NCBI GenBank assembly: GCA_016795365.1
Contig: JAEUHN010000046.1
Coordinates: 1 to 64,000, forward strand
DNA from: Verrucomicrobiaceae bacterium
Lineage (GTDB): Bacteria; Verrucomicrobiota; Verrucomicrobiia; Verrucomicrobiales; Verrucomicrobiaceae
Length of the DNA stretch: 64,000 nt
Direction: 5' to 3'
Shown here piece by piece: positions 16,555-25,594 of this stretch (its first letter is position 1; each line of letters opens with the position of its first letter). Under the pieces are notes generated by a model. It ran no database searches. It saw only the letters and a program-made list of their open reading frames with translations, and was not told the origin of the DNA. The translations under genes were made by a program, and so were the position numbers.

Positions 16555-17120
16555 ACAACTGTGGAAACAGGGCTCCCTGCTAGGTGGGACAAGGCCTGGC
16601 AGGTGACGTGAACGTTACACGATCGTAATGTCAGGAGGTCCAGAGCGGACCTGCGAAAGGGGAGGGGGATACGTGCAATTCTGTCTTTGCTAGGTGAATT
16701 GCCGGGCGATTCCGGAGGATACCCCGAGATCATTAGAAGTTCTCTCGGAGCCCATGGAAGCCTTGATTTATGGGGGGGGCAGCGTCGCGTGTGCATCCAT
16801 GCCTTGCAGGGGTGATGTTCCACACGTGGGTTGCCGCAGAGGGCTCTTGCTGTCGTGGAACACTTTTGTCACCAACCTCAGGCTGTGTGGAAGAAGATCG
16901 GTGGGCGAGGACATCTAACTCTTGCTCACCGTGGGCTAACAACCTGTGAATAACCTGTGGAGAAGTCGTGGAACCCTTCTGTGGCAATGCCGGAAAGCGC
17001 TTCAAGAATGTGGCGGCTGCCCTGACCGGGGGCAGTCTTCCCATAATCCGGTTAAACGGCACTACATGGCGATCCTCGCCAGGACGCAACCCCGGTGAGG
17101 ATCTGCTTTGGAATGTGAGA
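16555..17120. other. 566-bp intergenic region with DnaA-box-like motifs
   Basis: No convincing gene. On the strand written, TGTGAATAA (16945-16953) is a perfect reverse DnaA box (TTATTCACA). TGTGGAGAA (16956-16964) and TGTGAACAA (16550-16558) have one mismatch, and 16560-16568, 16816-16824 and 16886-16894 have two. It also contains a run of eight or more G at ~16772 and a 15-nt match to the island-end repeat. No long AT-rich unwinding tract is seen, and flanking genes converge on the region, which argues against a chromosomal origin. Confidence 0.35.
16755..16769 (+). repeat. 15-nt third copy of the island-end repeat
   Basis: TGGAAGCCTTGATTT is identical to the inner part of the 21-nt repeats at 1983 and 12613, but lies 4 kb outside the island and next to no integrase. 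It could be a secondary target or the scar of a lost element. Confidence 0.5.
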
Positions 17121-18656
17121 TCAGTAGCTCTTCGCGAACACCACGCGGCGGGAGCTAGGCTTGCCGGTGAAGAAGCACTTGCCCTCCTCGGCGTATTCGT
17201 CGCCGAGCGGGATGCAGCGGATGGTGGTCTTGAATTCGGCGCTGAGCTTGTCTTCGTCCTCGGAAGAGCCGGCCCAGTGCATCAAGGCGAAGCCGCCATG
17301 GATCTCGGGCTTCTCAGCGTTCTTCGGTGTGAAGAAGGCTTTGAACTCGTCGAAGGTCTCCAGCTTCTTCGTGTGCTCGTTGCGCAACTTGAGGGCGCGG
17401 TCGAGCAAGTTGGCCTGGGCCTGATTGAGAATGTCCTCCACGTTCTGGATGAAGTCTTCCTTCGGCATCGCTTCCTTGGCCTTGGCACCGAGGTCACGGC
17501 GACCGACCATGACGGTGCGGTTCTCGATGTCGCGCGGGCCGATCTCAACACGGAGAGGAACGCCCTTCTTGATCCACTCCCAGTTGCGAGCGCCGCCGGG
17601 CAGGTCGCGCTTGTCCACATGCACGCGGATGGGTTCACCGGCATAGGTTTGCGAACGCAAGGTGCGGGCCAGGGCTTCGCACGAGTCGATGACAGCGTCG
17701 CGGGTGTCGGGCTTCGGTGTCACAGGGAGGATGACGATCTGCTGCGGTGCGACGCGCGGTGGCAAGATGACACCGTCATCATCAGCGTGCGCCATGATGA
17801 GCGTGCCGATGGTGCGCGTGCTGACGCCCCAGGACGTGGTCCAGGCAAGCTGCTTCTTGTTGTCGCGACCGAGAAACTCAATGCCCGCGGCCTTGGAGAA
17901 GTTCTGGCCGAGGAAGTGCGAAGTGCCGGCCTGGATGGCTTTGCGGTCCTGCACCATGGCTTCCACAGTGAAGGTGTTGAGCGCGCCGGGGAAACGTTCG
18001 CGTGCCGTCTTCTCGCCTGCGATCACCGGCACGGCGAGAAAGTCGCGCAGGAAGGTCTCATACACCTTGTGCATGAGCTTGGTCTCCTCCATCGCCTCCT
18101 CGGCGGTCTCGTGAGCGGTGTGGCCTTCCTGCCAGAGGAACTCGGCGGTGCGCAGGAACAGACGCGGACGCATCTCCCAGCGCATGACGTTGGCCCACTG
18201 ATTGATCAGCAGCGGCAGGTCGCGGTAGCTCTCCACCCAGCGGGCGAAGGCGGCACCGATGATGGTTTCGCTGGTGGGACGAATGACATAGGGCTCGGCG
18301 AGTTCGCCGGTGGGGATCATCTTCGTCGTGCCGTCGGGCTGCTTCTGCGCCTCCAGACGATGATGCGTGACGACCGCGCATTCGGTAGCGAAACCTTCCG
18401 CGTGCTCGGCTTCCTTTTCGAGGTAGCTCAGCGGGATCAGCAGCGGGAAGTAGGCGTTCGTGTGCCCGGTCTCCTTGAAGCGCGCATCGAGGTAGCGCTG
18501 GATGTTCTCCCACAAGCCATAGCCCCAGGGCTTGATCACCATGCAACCGCGCACTTCGCTGTTCTCGGCGAGATCGGCGGCGCGCACGACCTGCTGATAC
18601 CATTCAGGGAAGTCTTCTTCGCGGCGGGGAGAGATGGCGGATTGGGGGGCGCTCAT
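17121..18656 (-). CDS. proS: Prolyl-tRNA synthetase (archaeal/eukaryotic-type short form)
   Basis: 511 residues. It charges tRNA-Pro with proline. Class II motif 2 (YVIRPTSETIIG, then RWEMRPRLFLRTAEFLWQEGHTAH) and motif 3 (ISRTI-like GVSTRTIGTLIMAHAD) are present. The anticodon-binding domain follows, with a Cys/His-poor C-terminal zinc-type tail ending in VVFAKSY, as in the ProS type lacking the editing insertion between motifs 2 and 3. The start at 18656 gives MSAPQSAISPRREEDFPEWY, the usual N-terminus of this type. It is transcribed alone and converges on the 16.6-17.1 kb intergenic region. Confidence 0.95.
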   Translation of the reverse strand: MSAPQSAISPRREEDFPEWYQQVVRAADLAENSEVRGCMVIKPWGYGLWENIQRYLDARFKETGHTNAYFPLLIPLSYLEKEAEHAEGFATECAVVTHHRLEAQKQPDGTTKMIPTGELAEPYVIRPTSETIIGAAFARWVESYRDLPLLINQWANVMRWEMRPRLFLRTAEFLWQEGHTAHETAEEAMEETKLMHKVYETFLRDFLAVPVIAGEKTARERFPGALNTFTVEAMVQDRKAIQAGTSHFLGQNFSKAAGIEFLGRDNKKQLAWTTSWGVSTRTIGTLIMAHADDDGVILPPRVAPQQIVILPVTPKPDTRDAVIDSCEALARTLRSQTYAGEPIRVHVDKRDLPGGARNWEWIKKGVPLRVEIGPRDIENRTVMVGRRDLGAKAKEAMPKEDFIQNVEDILNQAQANLLDRALKLRNEHTKKLETFDEFKAFFTPKNAEKPEIHGGFALMHWAGSSEDEDKLSAEFKTTIRCIPLGDEYAEEGKCFFTGKPSSRRVVFAKSY

Positions 18657-18830
18657 GAGGGATTAGAGATTGGGGCGCGCATGGTAGAGTCGATGCGGCG
18701 GGGGTCAAATGGTGGATGCGGCCGCGAGCCAGCCGCCAACGACTACGGATTCATGACAAAAGCAGTCCTCGGCCACACGTAGTAGGCGGCACTCTCGCAC
18801 GTCATGGGCACGCCACTCTTCCGACCAGCC

Positions 18831-20237
18831 ATGGACCGCCGGGCCTTCATCACGGCCTCGACGATGGGGCTGACGTCGCTGGGTTTCGGCACCAAGGTGC
18901 GAGCCTCGGGCAGCGCCATGTTTCCGAGTCCGGTCTCGTCTAAGCCCGCGAAATCGACGGTGCTTTTCTTCCTCTGCGGCGGATCGTCGCACATCGACAT
19001 GTGGGACATGAAGCCCGAGGCCCCCATGGAGTATCGCGGCGAGTTCAAGCCCATCCGCACCACAGGCGAGGACATCCGCCTGTGCGAGCATCTGCCCTTG
19101 CTCGCGAAGCAGGCGCATCGCTTCGCTCTCGTTCACGGCGTCACGGATGGCGGCCGCGCCACGGGCGATCATCACGCGGGCTACTATTACAATCTCACCG
19201 GCCACGCCCCCGATCCCACCTTCAAGCAGCAAGGCAATGACCGCCGCCCCTACCCGGAGGACTGGCCCTACATGGGATCCGTGATCGCCTCGAAGCGTGC
19301 GCCGCATCCGTCCTTGCCCCAGCTCATCACCTTGCCCCACAAGCCGAGCAAGCTGCCCTTCACCCGCCCAGGCCAATTCGCCGGACGCATCGGCATGGAG
19401 CACGATCCGTTCTTCCTCAACGGCAGCTTCGATGAGCCGCTCAAGTTCGACTCGCCCACCATCTCGCTCGGCGGCGCGATGACCGCCGAACGACTTCGAG
19501 ATCGCCAATCTTTGCTCCAGGCGCTCAATGAATCGCGGCACGACCTCGATCACGAACTGCAAGTGCAGGGCCTCATGAAGCAGCAGGAGCGCGCCTTCCA
19601 GATGCTCTCCTCCAGCTCCACCGCGTCCGCCTTTGATCTCAAGGCCGAGTCCCCGGCGCTTCTGGAGCGCTACGGCCATCACATCAACGCCACCAGCCTC
19701 GTCATGGCGCGTCGTCTCGTGGAGGCAGGTGTGCCGTTCGTCACCGTGTTCTGGAAGGAAGACGAGAGCACCGCGAAGCAATGCAAGAGCGCTGGTGGCT
19801 GGGACACGCACGGCGACAATTTTAATTGTCTGAAGAAGTATCTCCTGCCCAAGTTTGATCAGGCCTTCTCGGCCTTCCTTGACGACATGGCTTCGCGCGG
19901 ACTGCTGGATGAAACGCTTGTCCTCGTCACCAGCGAGATGGGCCGCACCCCCAAGATCGGCGACCGTCGCTCCGGCGGCGTCGCAGGCGCAGGTCGCGAT
20001 CACTGGACCGCCTGCATGAGCGTCCTCATGGCCGGAGCCGGCATCCGCGGCGGTCAGGTCATCGGCGAGACCGACGCCAAAGCCGAGCTGCCCAAGGACC
20101 GACCCATCTATCCCGAAGACATCACCAAGACCGTCTATTACGCGATGGGCATCAATGACCTCGGAGCCAAAGACAAGGTCGGCCGCACCTACAACCTCCT
20201 CGAAGAAGGCAAGGTGCTGACGGAGTTGTTTGGGTGA
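18831..20237 (+). CDS. DUF1501 protein, Tat-exported
   Basis: 468 residues from the ATG at 18831, which begins MDRRAFITASTMGLTSLGFG, a twin-arginine export signal; an ATG at 18804 would add 9 residues. Family landmarks: LFFLCGGSSHIDMWDMKPEAP, DHHAGYYYNLTGH, WDTHGDNF, TSEMGRTPKIGD and AGRDHWTACMS. DUF1501 proteins belong to the alkaline-phosphatase/sulfatase-like fold, are abundant in Planctomycetota and Verrucomicrobiota, and usually sit beside a DUF1549/DUF1553 cytochrome-like gene. No such partner is present here. Substrate unknown. Confidence 0.88.
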   Translation: MDRRAFITASTMGLTSLGFGTKVRASGSAMFPSPVSSKPAKSTVLFFLCGGSSHIDMWDMKPEAPMEYRGEFKPIRTTGEDIRLCEHLPLLAKQAHRFALVHGVTDGGRATGDHHAGYYYNLTGHAPDPTFKQQGNDRRPYPEDWPYMGSVIASKRAPHPSLPQLITLPHKPSKLPFTRPGQFAGRIGMEHDPFFLNGSFDEPLKFDSPTISLGGAMTAERLRDRQSLLQALNESRHDLDHELQVQGLMKQQERAFQMLSSSSTASAFDLKAESPALLERYGHHINATSLVMARRLVEAGVPFVTVFWKEDESTAKQCKSAGGWDTHGDNFNCLKKYLLPKFDQAFSAFLDDMASRGLLDETLVLVTSEMGRTPKIGDRRSGGVAGAGRDHWTACMSVLMAGAGIRGGQVIGETDAKAELPKDRPIYPEDITKTVYYAMGINDLGAKDKVGRTYNLLEEGKVLTELFG

Positions 20238-20304
20238 GTCCCCACCCTCTCCGGCCTGAATGGCGGGACCTTTCGGTGGCATGAGCGGGTGCCCCTCACT
20301 CCGG

Positions 20305-20425
20305 CGGCAACGCTAGAAAAGCCTTTTTAGCTCTCCCGGATTTCCGGCAGCACTGGAAAAGCCTTTTTTGGCCTTCCCGGATTCCCGGCAGCATGAGAAA
20401 AGGCTTTTTAGCCCTGCCGGGGGCG
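20305..20425 (+). repeat. Three tandem ~41-nt palindromic units
   Basis: Units start at 20305, 20345 and 20386. Each reads CGGCA(A/G)C..., then GAAAAGCCTTTTT (third unit GAAAAGGCTTTTT), then a CC(C)GG-rich palindrome such as CCGGATTTCCGG. The units have diverged by a few bases, so the array is not recent. Position between two convergent genes (20237 and 20455) and the T-runs suggest bidirectional termination. No gene is seen in 20238-20454. Confidence 0.7.
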
Positions 20426-20454
20426 GTGGAAGGACGGCGCTGGCGTTAGACAGG

Positions 20455-21312
20455 CTACTCCTCGGCCCGTTGTCCGTCGTTCCACGAGGGCTGGATCCAG
20501 CGCTTCTCCTCCACGGATTTCACTCGGTCACTGCGTTCGTCAAAGAGGGTCATCACCCGGAATTCCTCTGGGTTCCGACGCCACAGAAAGGCAGGGGTGA
20601 GATTGCCGGAGGTTCCGGTTTTGGGCCATTGATAGTGCACGGTGCCGATCTTCATGCCCGTGATCCACGCGGGCAGCCTGCGCACCAGATCGCGGGCGAC
20701 TCGCTCCGCCTCTTGGGGCAGCCCAGGGTCCTTGGGACTGCCTTCCACTTCCAGGTTCGCCCGTAGAGTGTAGGTGCCAGCCCAGGCGGTGGACTGCACG
20801 CTGGCGTGCCGGACGTGCGGGTCATCTTTGAAGTGCTTCCCCACCGCCTGCGACAGCCGCCACACGCGGTCACTGGCCACGTAGTCGAAGGCGGCAGCGA
20901 TCACGTCCACATGCATTTCCCACTTCTCTGCCAGTTCCGAGTATGCGCCCGGCCAGCGGCGGACGCCAAGGTAGAAGTCGCCATTCCAATCCATCACACA
21001 CAATCTGCGGTAGAGATGCTCCGTCTCGGCCAGGGACATGCCTTTGACGGCCTCGGGTGGCGGAGGCAGGGATTTCCACAACTCCACCAGGGCGGCATCC
21101 GGCTGCGGTCCCGGCTGCGCCGGTGCAGGGGGGATGACTGCGCTCGGTGTTGTTTCCGCTGCCGTGTTGGAAAACAGGGAGACGGTGGCCATCAGCACCA
21201 GCAGCGCCAGGATGAGAGTGCCACCCACACTGAGAATCCAACTGAGACGCAGGCGACGCGCGACCACACTGAGTGCGATCCAGACCAGGAGAAAGAAGAC
21301 AAGCCAGAACAT
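20455..21312 (-). CDS. Membrane-anchored hypothetical protein
   Basis: 285 residues. Two hydrophobic segments near the N-terminus (FWLVFFLLVWIALSVVA and WILSVGGTLILALLVLMATV) are followed by a proline-rich linker (TPSAVIPPAPAQPGPQP) and a ~200-residue soluble domain. That domain contains WNGDFYLGVRRWPGAYSELA and FLWRRNPEEFRVMTLFDERS. No family recognised. It lies 141 bp after the 124-residue gene on the same strand and may be the last gene of that cluster. Confidence 0.7.
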   Translation of the reverse strand: MFWLVFFLLVWIALSVVARRLRLSWILSVGGTLILALLVLMATVSLFSNTAAETTPSAVIPPAPAQPGPQPDAALVELWKSLPPPPEAVKGMSLAETEHLYRRLCVMDWNGDFYLGVRRWPGAYSELAEKWEMHVDVIAAAFDYVASDRVWRLSQAVGKHFKDDPHVRHASVQSTAWAGTYTLRANLEVEGSPKDPGLPQEAERVARDLVRRLPAWITGMKIGTVHYQWPKTGTSGNLTPAFLWRRNPEEFRVMTLFDERSDRVKSVEEKRWIQPSWNDGQRAEE

Positions 21313-21453
21313 GAGAATCGAGGATCAAAACGGCAGACAGAGTAGGAAGGGAGCGCGGGCACTCCTGCCCGCCATCGAAAAGGTGGGGCGGCGTAGCCGC
21401 GAAAACGAATGAAGCAGGCGGGAGTGTCCGCGCTCCTTTGATCAAGGGCACGC

Positions 21454-21828
21454 TTAAAGCAGGTGATCGAACTCGTTCGTCTCCCACAGCCGCCGCTGGG
21501 ACTCGTCCTGCTTTCTCCTAACCAGGGAGCGCCGGATGTCATCACACATGCATTCCACGCTGGCACGGCCTTGCTCTGTGAACTCTTCTGGCCCCGTGGT
21601 GAGCCAGTTTTCCAGCCAGGAGACGATGCGTTGGAGTTGATCTGGCGCGAGGCGCGGTGCCCCCCAGAACATGCGGACATGTCCCAACGACTCCGACCAC
21701 CACACGCCGGTCACACGGTGATCATCGTCCACAAACAACATCGTGATGAGCTGCGGCAGGTCGCTCGAAGGCACAAAGGGCCAGTTCAGCTCCGTCTCAC
21801 GCTGGGGATCTTCAGGACGGGAATTCAT
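21454..21828 (-). CDS. Hypothetical protein
   Basis: 124 residues from the ATG at 21828 (MNSRPEDPQRETELNWPFVP). Soluble and acidic, with tryptophan-rich stretches (VTGVWWSESLGHVRMFWG, IVSWLENWL). No family recognised. It begins 15 bp after the stop of the 85-residue gene, so the two are probably co-transcribed with the restriction-modification gene upstream. Confidence 0.65.
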   Translation of the reverse strand: MNSRPEDPQRETELNWPFVPSSDLPQLITMLFVDDDHRVTGVWWSESLGHVRMFWGAPRLAPDQLQRIVSWLENWLTTGPEEFTEQGRASVECMCDDIRRSLVRRKQDESQRRLWETNEFDHLL

Positions 21829-21843
21829 CGTAGCGCAGCAACC

Positions 21844-22101
21844 TCATTCGACGGGGTGACCGTCTGCATCCAGCCATTCCACTTCAAAATCCAGGCGAGG
21901 CTGGAACACCAGTTCCCCGATCTGGTCTGCCAGCACGCGATCATGCCGGATCGCGCCCGAAAAGACTGCCAGCGGCACCCCCTGGGGATAAGGCGGACAG
22001 GTGGCATTGTCACGGTAATGCACGCACCCCACGCAATCAGTGTCCACGGCGACAGCGCCCGGCGGCTTCGTGAGTTGAGAGGGATGGACTTGATCGGACA
22101 T
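21844..22101 (-). CDS. Small Cys-containing protein (CxxC-H ... C-PxGxP type)
   Basis: 85 residues. CVGCVHYRDNATCPPYPQGVP followed by FSGAIRHDRVL and a C-terminal VFQPRLDFEVEWL resembles a widespread family of small uncharacterised proteins with the pattern C-x2-C-x-H-x(5-6)-C-x2-[YF]-P-x-G-[IV]-P, probably a metal site. It starts 22 bp after the stop of the large restriction-modification gene, on the same strand. Function unknown; coding status is well supported by the motif. Confidence 0.72.
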   Translation of the reverse strand: MSDQVHPSQLTKPPGAVAVDTDCVGCVHYRDNATCPPYPQGVPLAVFSGAIRHDRVLADQIGELVFQPRLDFEVEWLDADGHPVE

Positions 22102-22123
22102 GGCGACGTCTCGGCGCGCTCTA

Positions 22124-25100
22124 TCAAAACGGCATCCGTGGCGGGGCGGTGGCCCACATCAGTTGCACTTCTGCGGGGGTGAGGCCGTAGGCTTGGTTGA
22201 TGAGGTCGCTGAGGGTGCGTTCGAGTTGCAGGGCTTCGGCGGCGAGGGCACGGGCGGGTTCGATGCTGCGGGTGTATTCCTCGCGCAGGGCGGCGAGGCT
22301 GGCGGCGGTGAGGGGCTGCTTCTTGCCGCGCAGCTTTTTCACTTCGGCGATGAAGGCGTCGGAATCGAGGTCGGTGAGGGCCGCGAGTTTCTGGCTGGGC
22401 TTCTCGATGGCGTATTCCACGCGCAACCAATCGAGCACGGTGCGCTGCGTCTGCTGCTGGCTGGCGGTGATGTCGATGAGGCGGCGCACGGCGGTCTCGG
22501 TGGCGGTGCGGATGGCGGCGGTGGGTTCGGCGATGGGCAGCTCGGCCATCTTGAAGGCCACAGGTGAGAGCGCCTCGTCCTTCATGTGGGGAAGGTAGCG
22601 CCAGTTGTGCCACCACATCAGCGGCGAGTTCAACACGGCGAGGAGGAACAGATCATCGGTGCTGAGGAAGAAGGTCTTGTTGTTGCCGAAGTGTCCAGCG
22701 CCATCGAGCGAGTAGCTCGGATGGAATTGAATCTCCTGGTAGAAGATCTTCGGCTTCTCGAAGGCATCCCAATACGCGCAGGATCGCAACTCCCACCAAT
22801 GACGGCCTTTGTCCTGCCGCTTCCGCAGCGCTTCTTCATGCGGCTTCATTTGCGCGTGAAGGCTGGGGTAAAGCTCACGGAACTTGTCTTCAGCGGCTTC
22901 GCCTTTGAGATCGGCCCATGGCCATGCGTGGTCATTGCTGGACGGCAGCACGATCATCCAAAGCTGATCCCAGTTGGAATGCCAGCGGTCAAGATCGCTG
23001 CCTCGCAAGTAAGGCTTGATGACTTCGCGACAACCTTCGTGGTCTTTGATGAGCTGCCGCTTGGTGGCATCGTCGATGAGGAAGGCATCATTGAAGCCGG
23101 TCTTGATGCCGTATTGAGGAGCTGCACCGACGGTTTGTTTTAGCGTCTTGCCGGTGTGCCTTAGCTTATTGAGCAACGCTGAAACTTCAGCGGGCTCCAG
23201 TTGCCAAGCTTCGGATTTCAACTGCTCGACATCCATCGCTGCGCCTTCCTTCTCGATCTGCACGCTGAGGTCGTCGATACGCAATTGCTCGCGCGGGATG
23301 GTGCAGAGGCGGGCGGTCTTGGGCTTGTCTTCGCTGGTCGGTTTCTCAGCGACGATGATGCAGGGGAAGACATCGGCTTCCTCGAAGATTTGCTTGGCAT
23401 GGCCGAAGTCCACAACGCTGCGCACCCAGGCCTGATCGCGGAAGAAGCGGCGCAGCGGCTCGCCGTAGCCGGCCTTCATCCATTTGTTGGTGACGATATA
23501 AGAGAGCAGACCGCCGGGCTTGAGCAGGCGATGGCCCAGCTCGTAGAAATAGACATAGAGGTCGGCCATGCCGTGGTAGCTGGCGTAGTGCTGCTCCAGC
23601 CAGGGCTTGAAGGGCGTGAGGAGTTCCTGCCGCACATACGGCGGATTCCCCACGACGACATCGAAGCCGCCCTGGGCAAAGACTTCGGGGAAGGCAGTGT
23701 GCCAGTCGAAGGCCTTGGGATGCACGGTGGGGTCGCTTACGACGCTGTTCCCTTCGCGGATGCTATGATCGAGGCTGGTGAGTTGCTTGCCATGCGCGGC
23801 GGTCTTGATCCAGAGGCTGAGCTGGCAGATCTGAATGGCCTCGGCGTTGAGGTCCACGCCGTAGAGGTTGTGCTGGAGGATCTGGCGGTCGAGATCGAAG
23901 AGGCTGCGGTGGCCGCGCAGTTCCTCCAGGCGGGCATTGGAGACTTCGTAATGGGCGTGGAGCTGATCGAAGGATTCGATGAGGAAGGCTCCGCTGCCGC
24001 AGGCGGGATCGAGGATGCGGAGCGTTTTGAGCACTTCCTGCCACTGCTCCCAGAAGCGGATGAGGGCTTTCCTCTGCGGCTCATTGAGCGCGGCGAGGTC
24101 GTAGGCGCTGGGATCGGCGAGGGCTTTCTTAGCCGTGCCGGTGGCGGCGGCTTCCTCGGTGGTGCGGAGGGTCTCAAACTTCTCGCGCAGCACGCTGCCG
24201 AGGGTCTGCTCCACGACGTAGCGGGTGATGAAGGCGGGGGTGTAGAAGGCGCCTTCTTTCTTGCGGCGGGACTTGGCCTGCTTCTCATCCGGCGCGGCGC
24301 TGTCTGCCGCATCGAGGTCCTGCCGCAGGCGCTCGAGGTCGGTGATGGACTGCTCAAAGATGTGGCCGAGGATGTCCACATCAATGACGGGACGAATCTC
24401 GACGCTGTCATCGGCGTCCTCGGCCTCGCGAGCGGGCCGGTAATCGTATTCGGCCAGATCACGGAACAGGGCGCAGACGGGATCGGGCACCGCGAGGGTA
24501 TCGAGGCCTGCGTCATGAGCGAAGAGGCCGCCATTGTAAGCAGGGATGCGGAGCGTGGCATTGCCCACATCGACGCTGCGGAAGAGGCCGCGGAAGTTGT
24601 CCCAGATGGGCCGGGGATTGTAGGGATCGTTGTGCTCGAAAGCTCCGCGCACGGTATTGGGCGGGAGCAGGCCGCGATCCTCGCAGAAGGAGCAGAAGAG
24701 AATGCGGTCGAGGAGCTTCTGGGTGCAGCGGAGGATTTCCTCTGGCGGCACGGCGGCATTGCTCAGGCGAAGCTGGAGGAAGACCTGCTCGCGAATCTGG
24801 GCGTAGAGCGCGTAGAACTGGTTGGTCAGCTCACGGCCCGCATTCTCAGACGAGCGCAGGAGGGTATCGAGATGGCATGGGCCGCTGGCGGGCACCACGC
24901 GCTCCGCACCGAGCAGGAAGACAAAGCGCTTCAGCAGGGATTCATCGACCGCGAGGCGGGTGGTCTCAAAGCGCTCGTAAGTCTGCTGGTTGGAGCCTTT
25001 GTGATACAACCGCGTCTCGCGCATGGAGGTGACGATGATCCAATCGCACGGGAGATTGATGGCGTAGCGATAGGCCTGATCGACGGCGGACATGCGACGT

Positions 25101-25480
25101 CCAGCAAACGGTCGCTCCAGCGGATCGCGCGTGCCTTTGCCCTCGACGGCGACGGTGAACTTCTTTGCCTCGGTGGTGAAGCGTCCGAGCGCGGCATCGG
25201 CGAACTGGCCGTCCACCTCGACATGCGTCTCCCGCAGCAAGGTGAAGCAGTCGCCCGCACCGGCTGGGCCCGTGTAGCCGAGGAGCTGACCGAAGATGTC
25301 GGTGAGGAACTCGGGGAGCAGGGCGGTCTCTTTGAAGGTGTCTGCCTTGCCCGAAGCGATGAGGTCGGCCCAGTGCTGGAGGCGCGGACGGGCGGCGGCA
25401 ACGGTATCGGGCAGCGCAAAGGTGTGGACTTGCTGGCGGACGAGTTCGGGATTGAAGAGGGGCTTGGTTTCAACAGCCAT
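22124..25480 (-). CDS. Type IIG-like restriction endonuclease-methyltransferase (Eco57I family)
   Basis: 1118 residues in one chain. The N-terminal nuclease domain shows D95 and E113-x-K115 (VAVEGKGT), a PD-(D/E)xK arrangement. The central N6-adenine methyltransferase has motif I DPACGSGAFL (491-500) and NPPY (612-615). GAFYTPAFITRYVVEQTL before motif I is the motif X region. The C-terminal third (QYGIKTGFNDAFLID, YLRGSDLDRW, then HFGNNKTFFL) is a TaqI-like target-recognition region. It would methylate and cut its own target; defence against foreign DNA is the usual role. It is the first gene of a minus-strand cluster and divergent from the propeller gene. A methylation-only or inactive variant cannot be excluded. 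Confidence 0.9.
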   Translation of the reverse strand: MAVETKPLFNPELVRQQVHTFALPDTVAAARPRLQHWADLIASGKADTFKETALLPEFLTDIFGQLLGYTGPAGAGDCFTLLRETHVEVDGQFADAALGRFTTEAKKFTVAVEGKGTRDPLERPFAGRRMSAVDQAYRYAINLPCDWIIVTSMRETRLYHKGSNQQTYERFETTRLAVDESLLKRFVFLLGAERVVPASGPCHLDTLLRSSENAGRELTNQFYALYAQIREQVFLQLRLSNAAVPPEEILRCTQKLLDRILFCSFCEDRGLLPPNTVRGAFEHNDPYNPRPIWDNFRGLFRSVDVGNATLRIPAYNGGLFAHDAGLDTLAVPDPVCALFRDLAEYDYRPAREAEDADDSVEIRPVIDVDILGHIFEQSITDLERLRQDLDAADSAAPDEKQAKSRRKKEGAFYTPAFITRYVVEQTLGSVLREKFETLRTTEEAAATGTAKKALADPSAYDLAALNEPQRKALIRFWEQWQEVLKTLRILDPACGSGAFLIESFDQLHAHYEVSNARLEELRGHRSLFDLDRQILQHNLYGVDLNAEAIQICQLSLWIKTAAHGKQLTSLDHSIREGNSVVSDPTVHPKAFDWHTAFPEVFAQGGFDVVVGNPPYVRQELLTPFKPWLEQHYASYHGMADLYVYFYELGHRLLKPGGLLSYIVTNKWMKAGYGEPLRRFFRDQAWVRSVVDFGHAKQIFEEADVFPCIIVAEKPTSEDKPKTARLCTIPREQLRIDDLSVQIEKEGAAMDVEQLKSEAWQLEPAEVSALLNKLRHTGKTLKQTVGAAPQYGIKTGFNDAFLIDDATKRQLIKDHEGCREVIKPYLRGSDLDRWHSNWDQLWMIVLPSSNDHAWPWADLKGEAAEDKFRELYPSLHAQMKPHEEALRKRQDKGRHWWELRSCAYWDAFEKPKIFYQEIQFHPSYSLDGAGHFGNNKTFFLSTDDLFLLAVLNSPLMWWHNWRYLPHMKDEALSPVAFKMAELPIAEPTAAIRTATETAVRRLIDITASQQQTQRTVLDWLRVEYAIEKPSQKLAALTDLDSDAFIAEVKKLRGKKQPLTAASLAALREEYTRSIEPARALAAEALQLERTLSDLINQAYGLTPAEVQLMWATAPPRMPF

Positions 25481-25594
25481 AGGGAGGAGCGCGCATCCTA
25501 ACGGTATCCGATGGGCTGTCTCGCTGTTTCATTGCTGTGGAGATGCCAGCACCTCGCTGATATGCCCGCCTTCGATCACTCGTAGTGGGCCGTC

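Noticed and set aside
16968-18782. 604-codon plus-strand frame opposite proS
   Set aside because: It is antisense to a fully conserved prolyl-tRNA synthetase; long antisense frames arise from high-GC codon use. No family motif is present.
18705-20282. 525-codon minus-strand frame opposite the DUF1501 gene
   Set aside because: The plus-strand frame carries the DUF1501 motifs and Tat signal; the antisense translation shows none.
23201-25501. 766-codon plus-strand frame opposite the type IIG enzyme
   Set aside because: Shadow of a gene with clear catalytic motifs on the other strand; its composition is a complement artefact.
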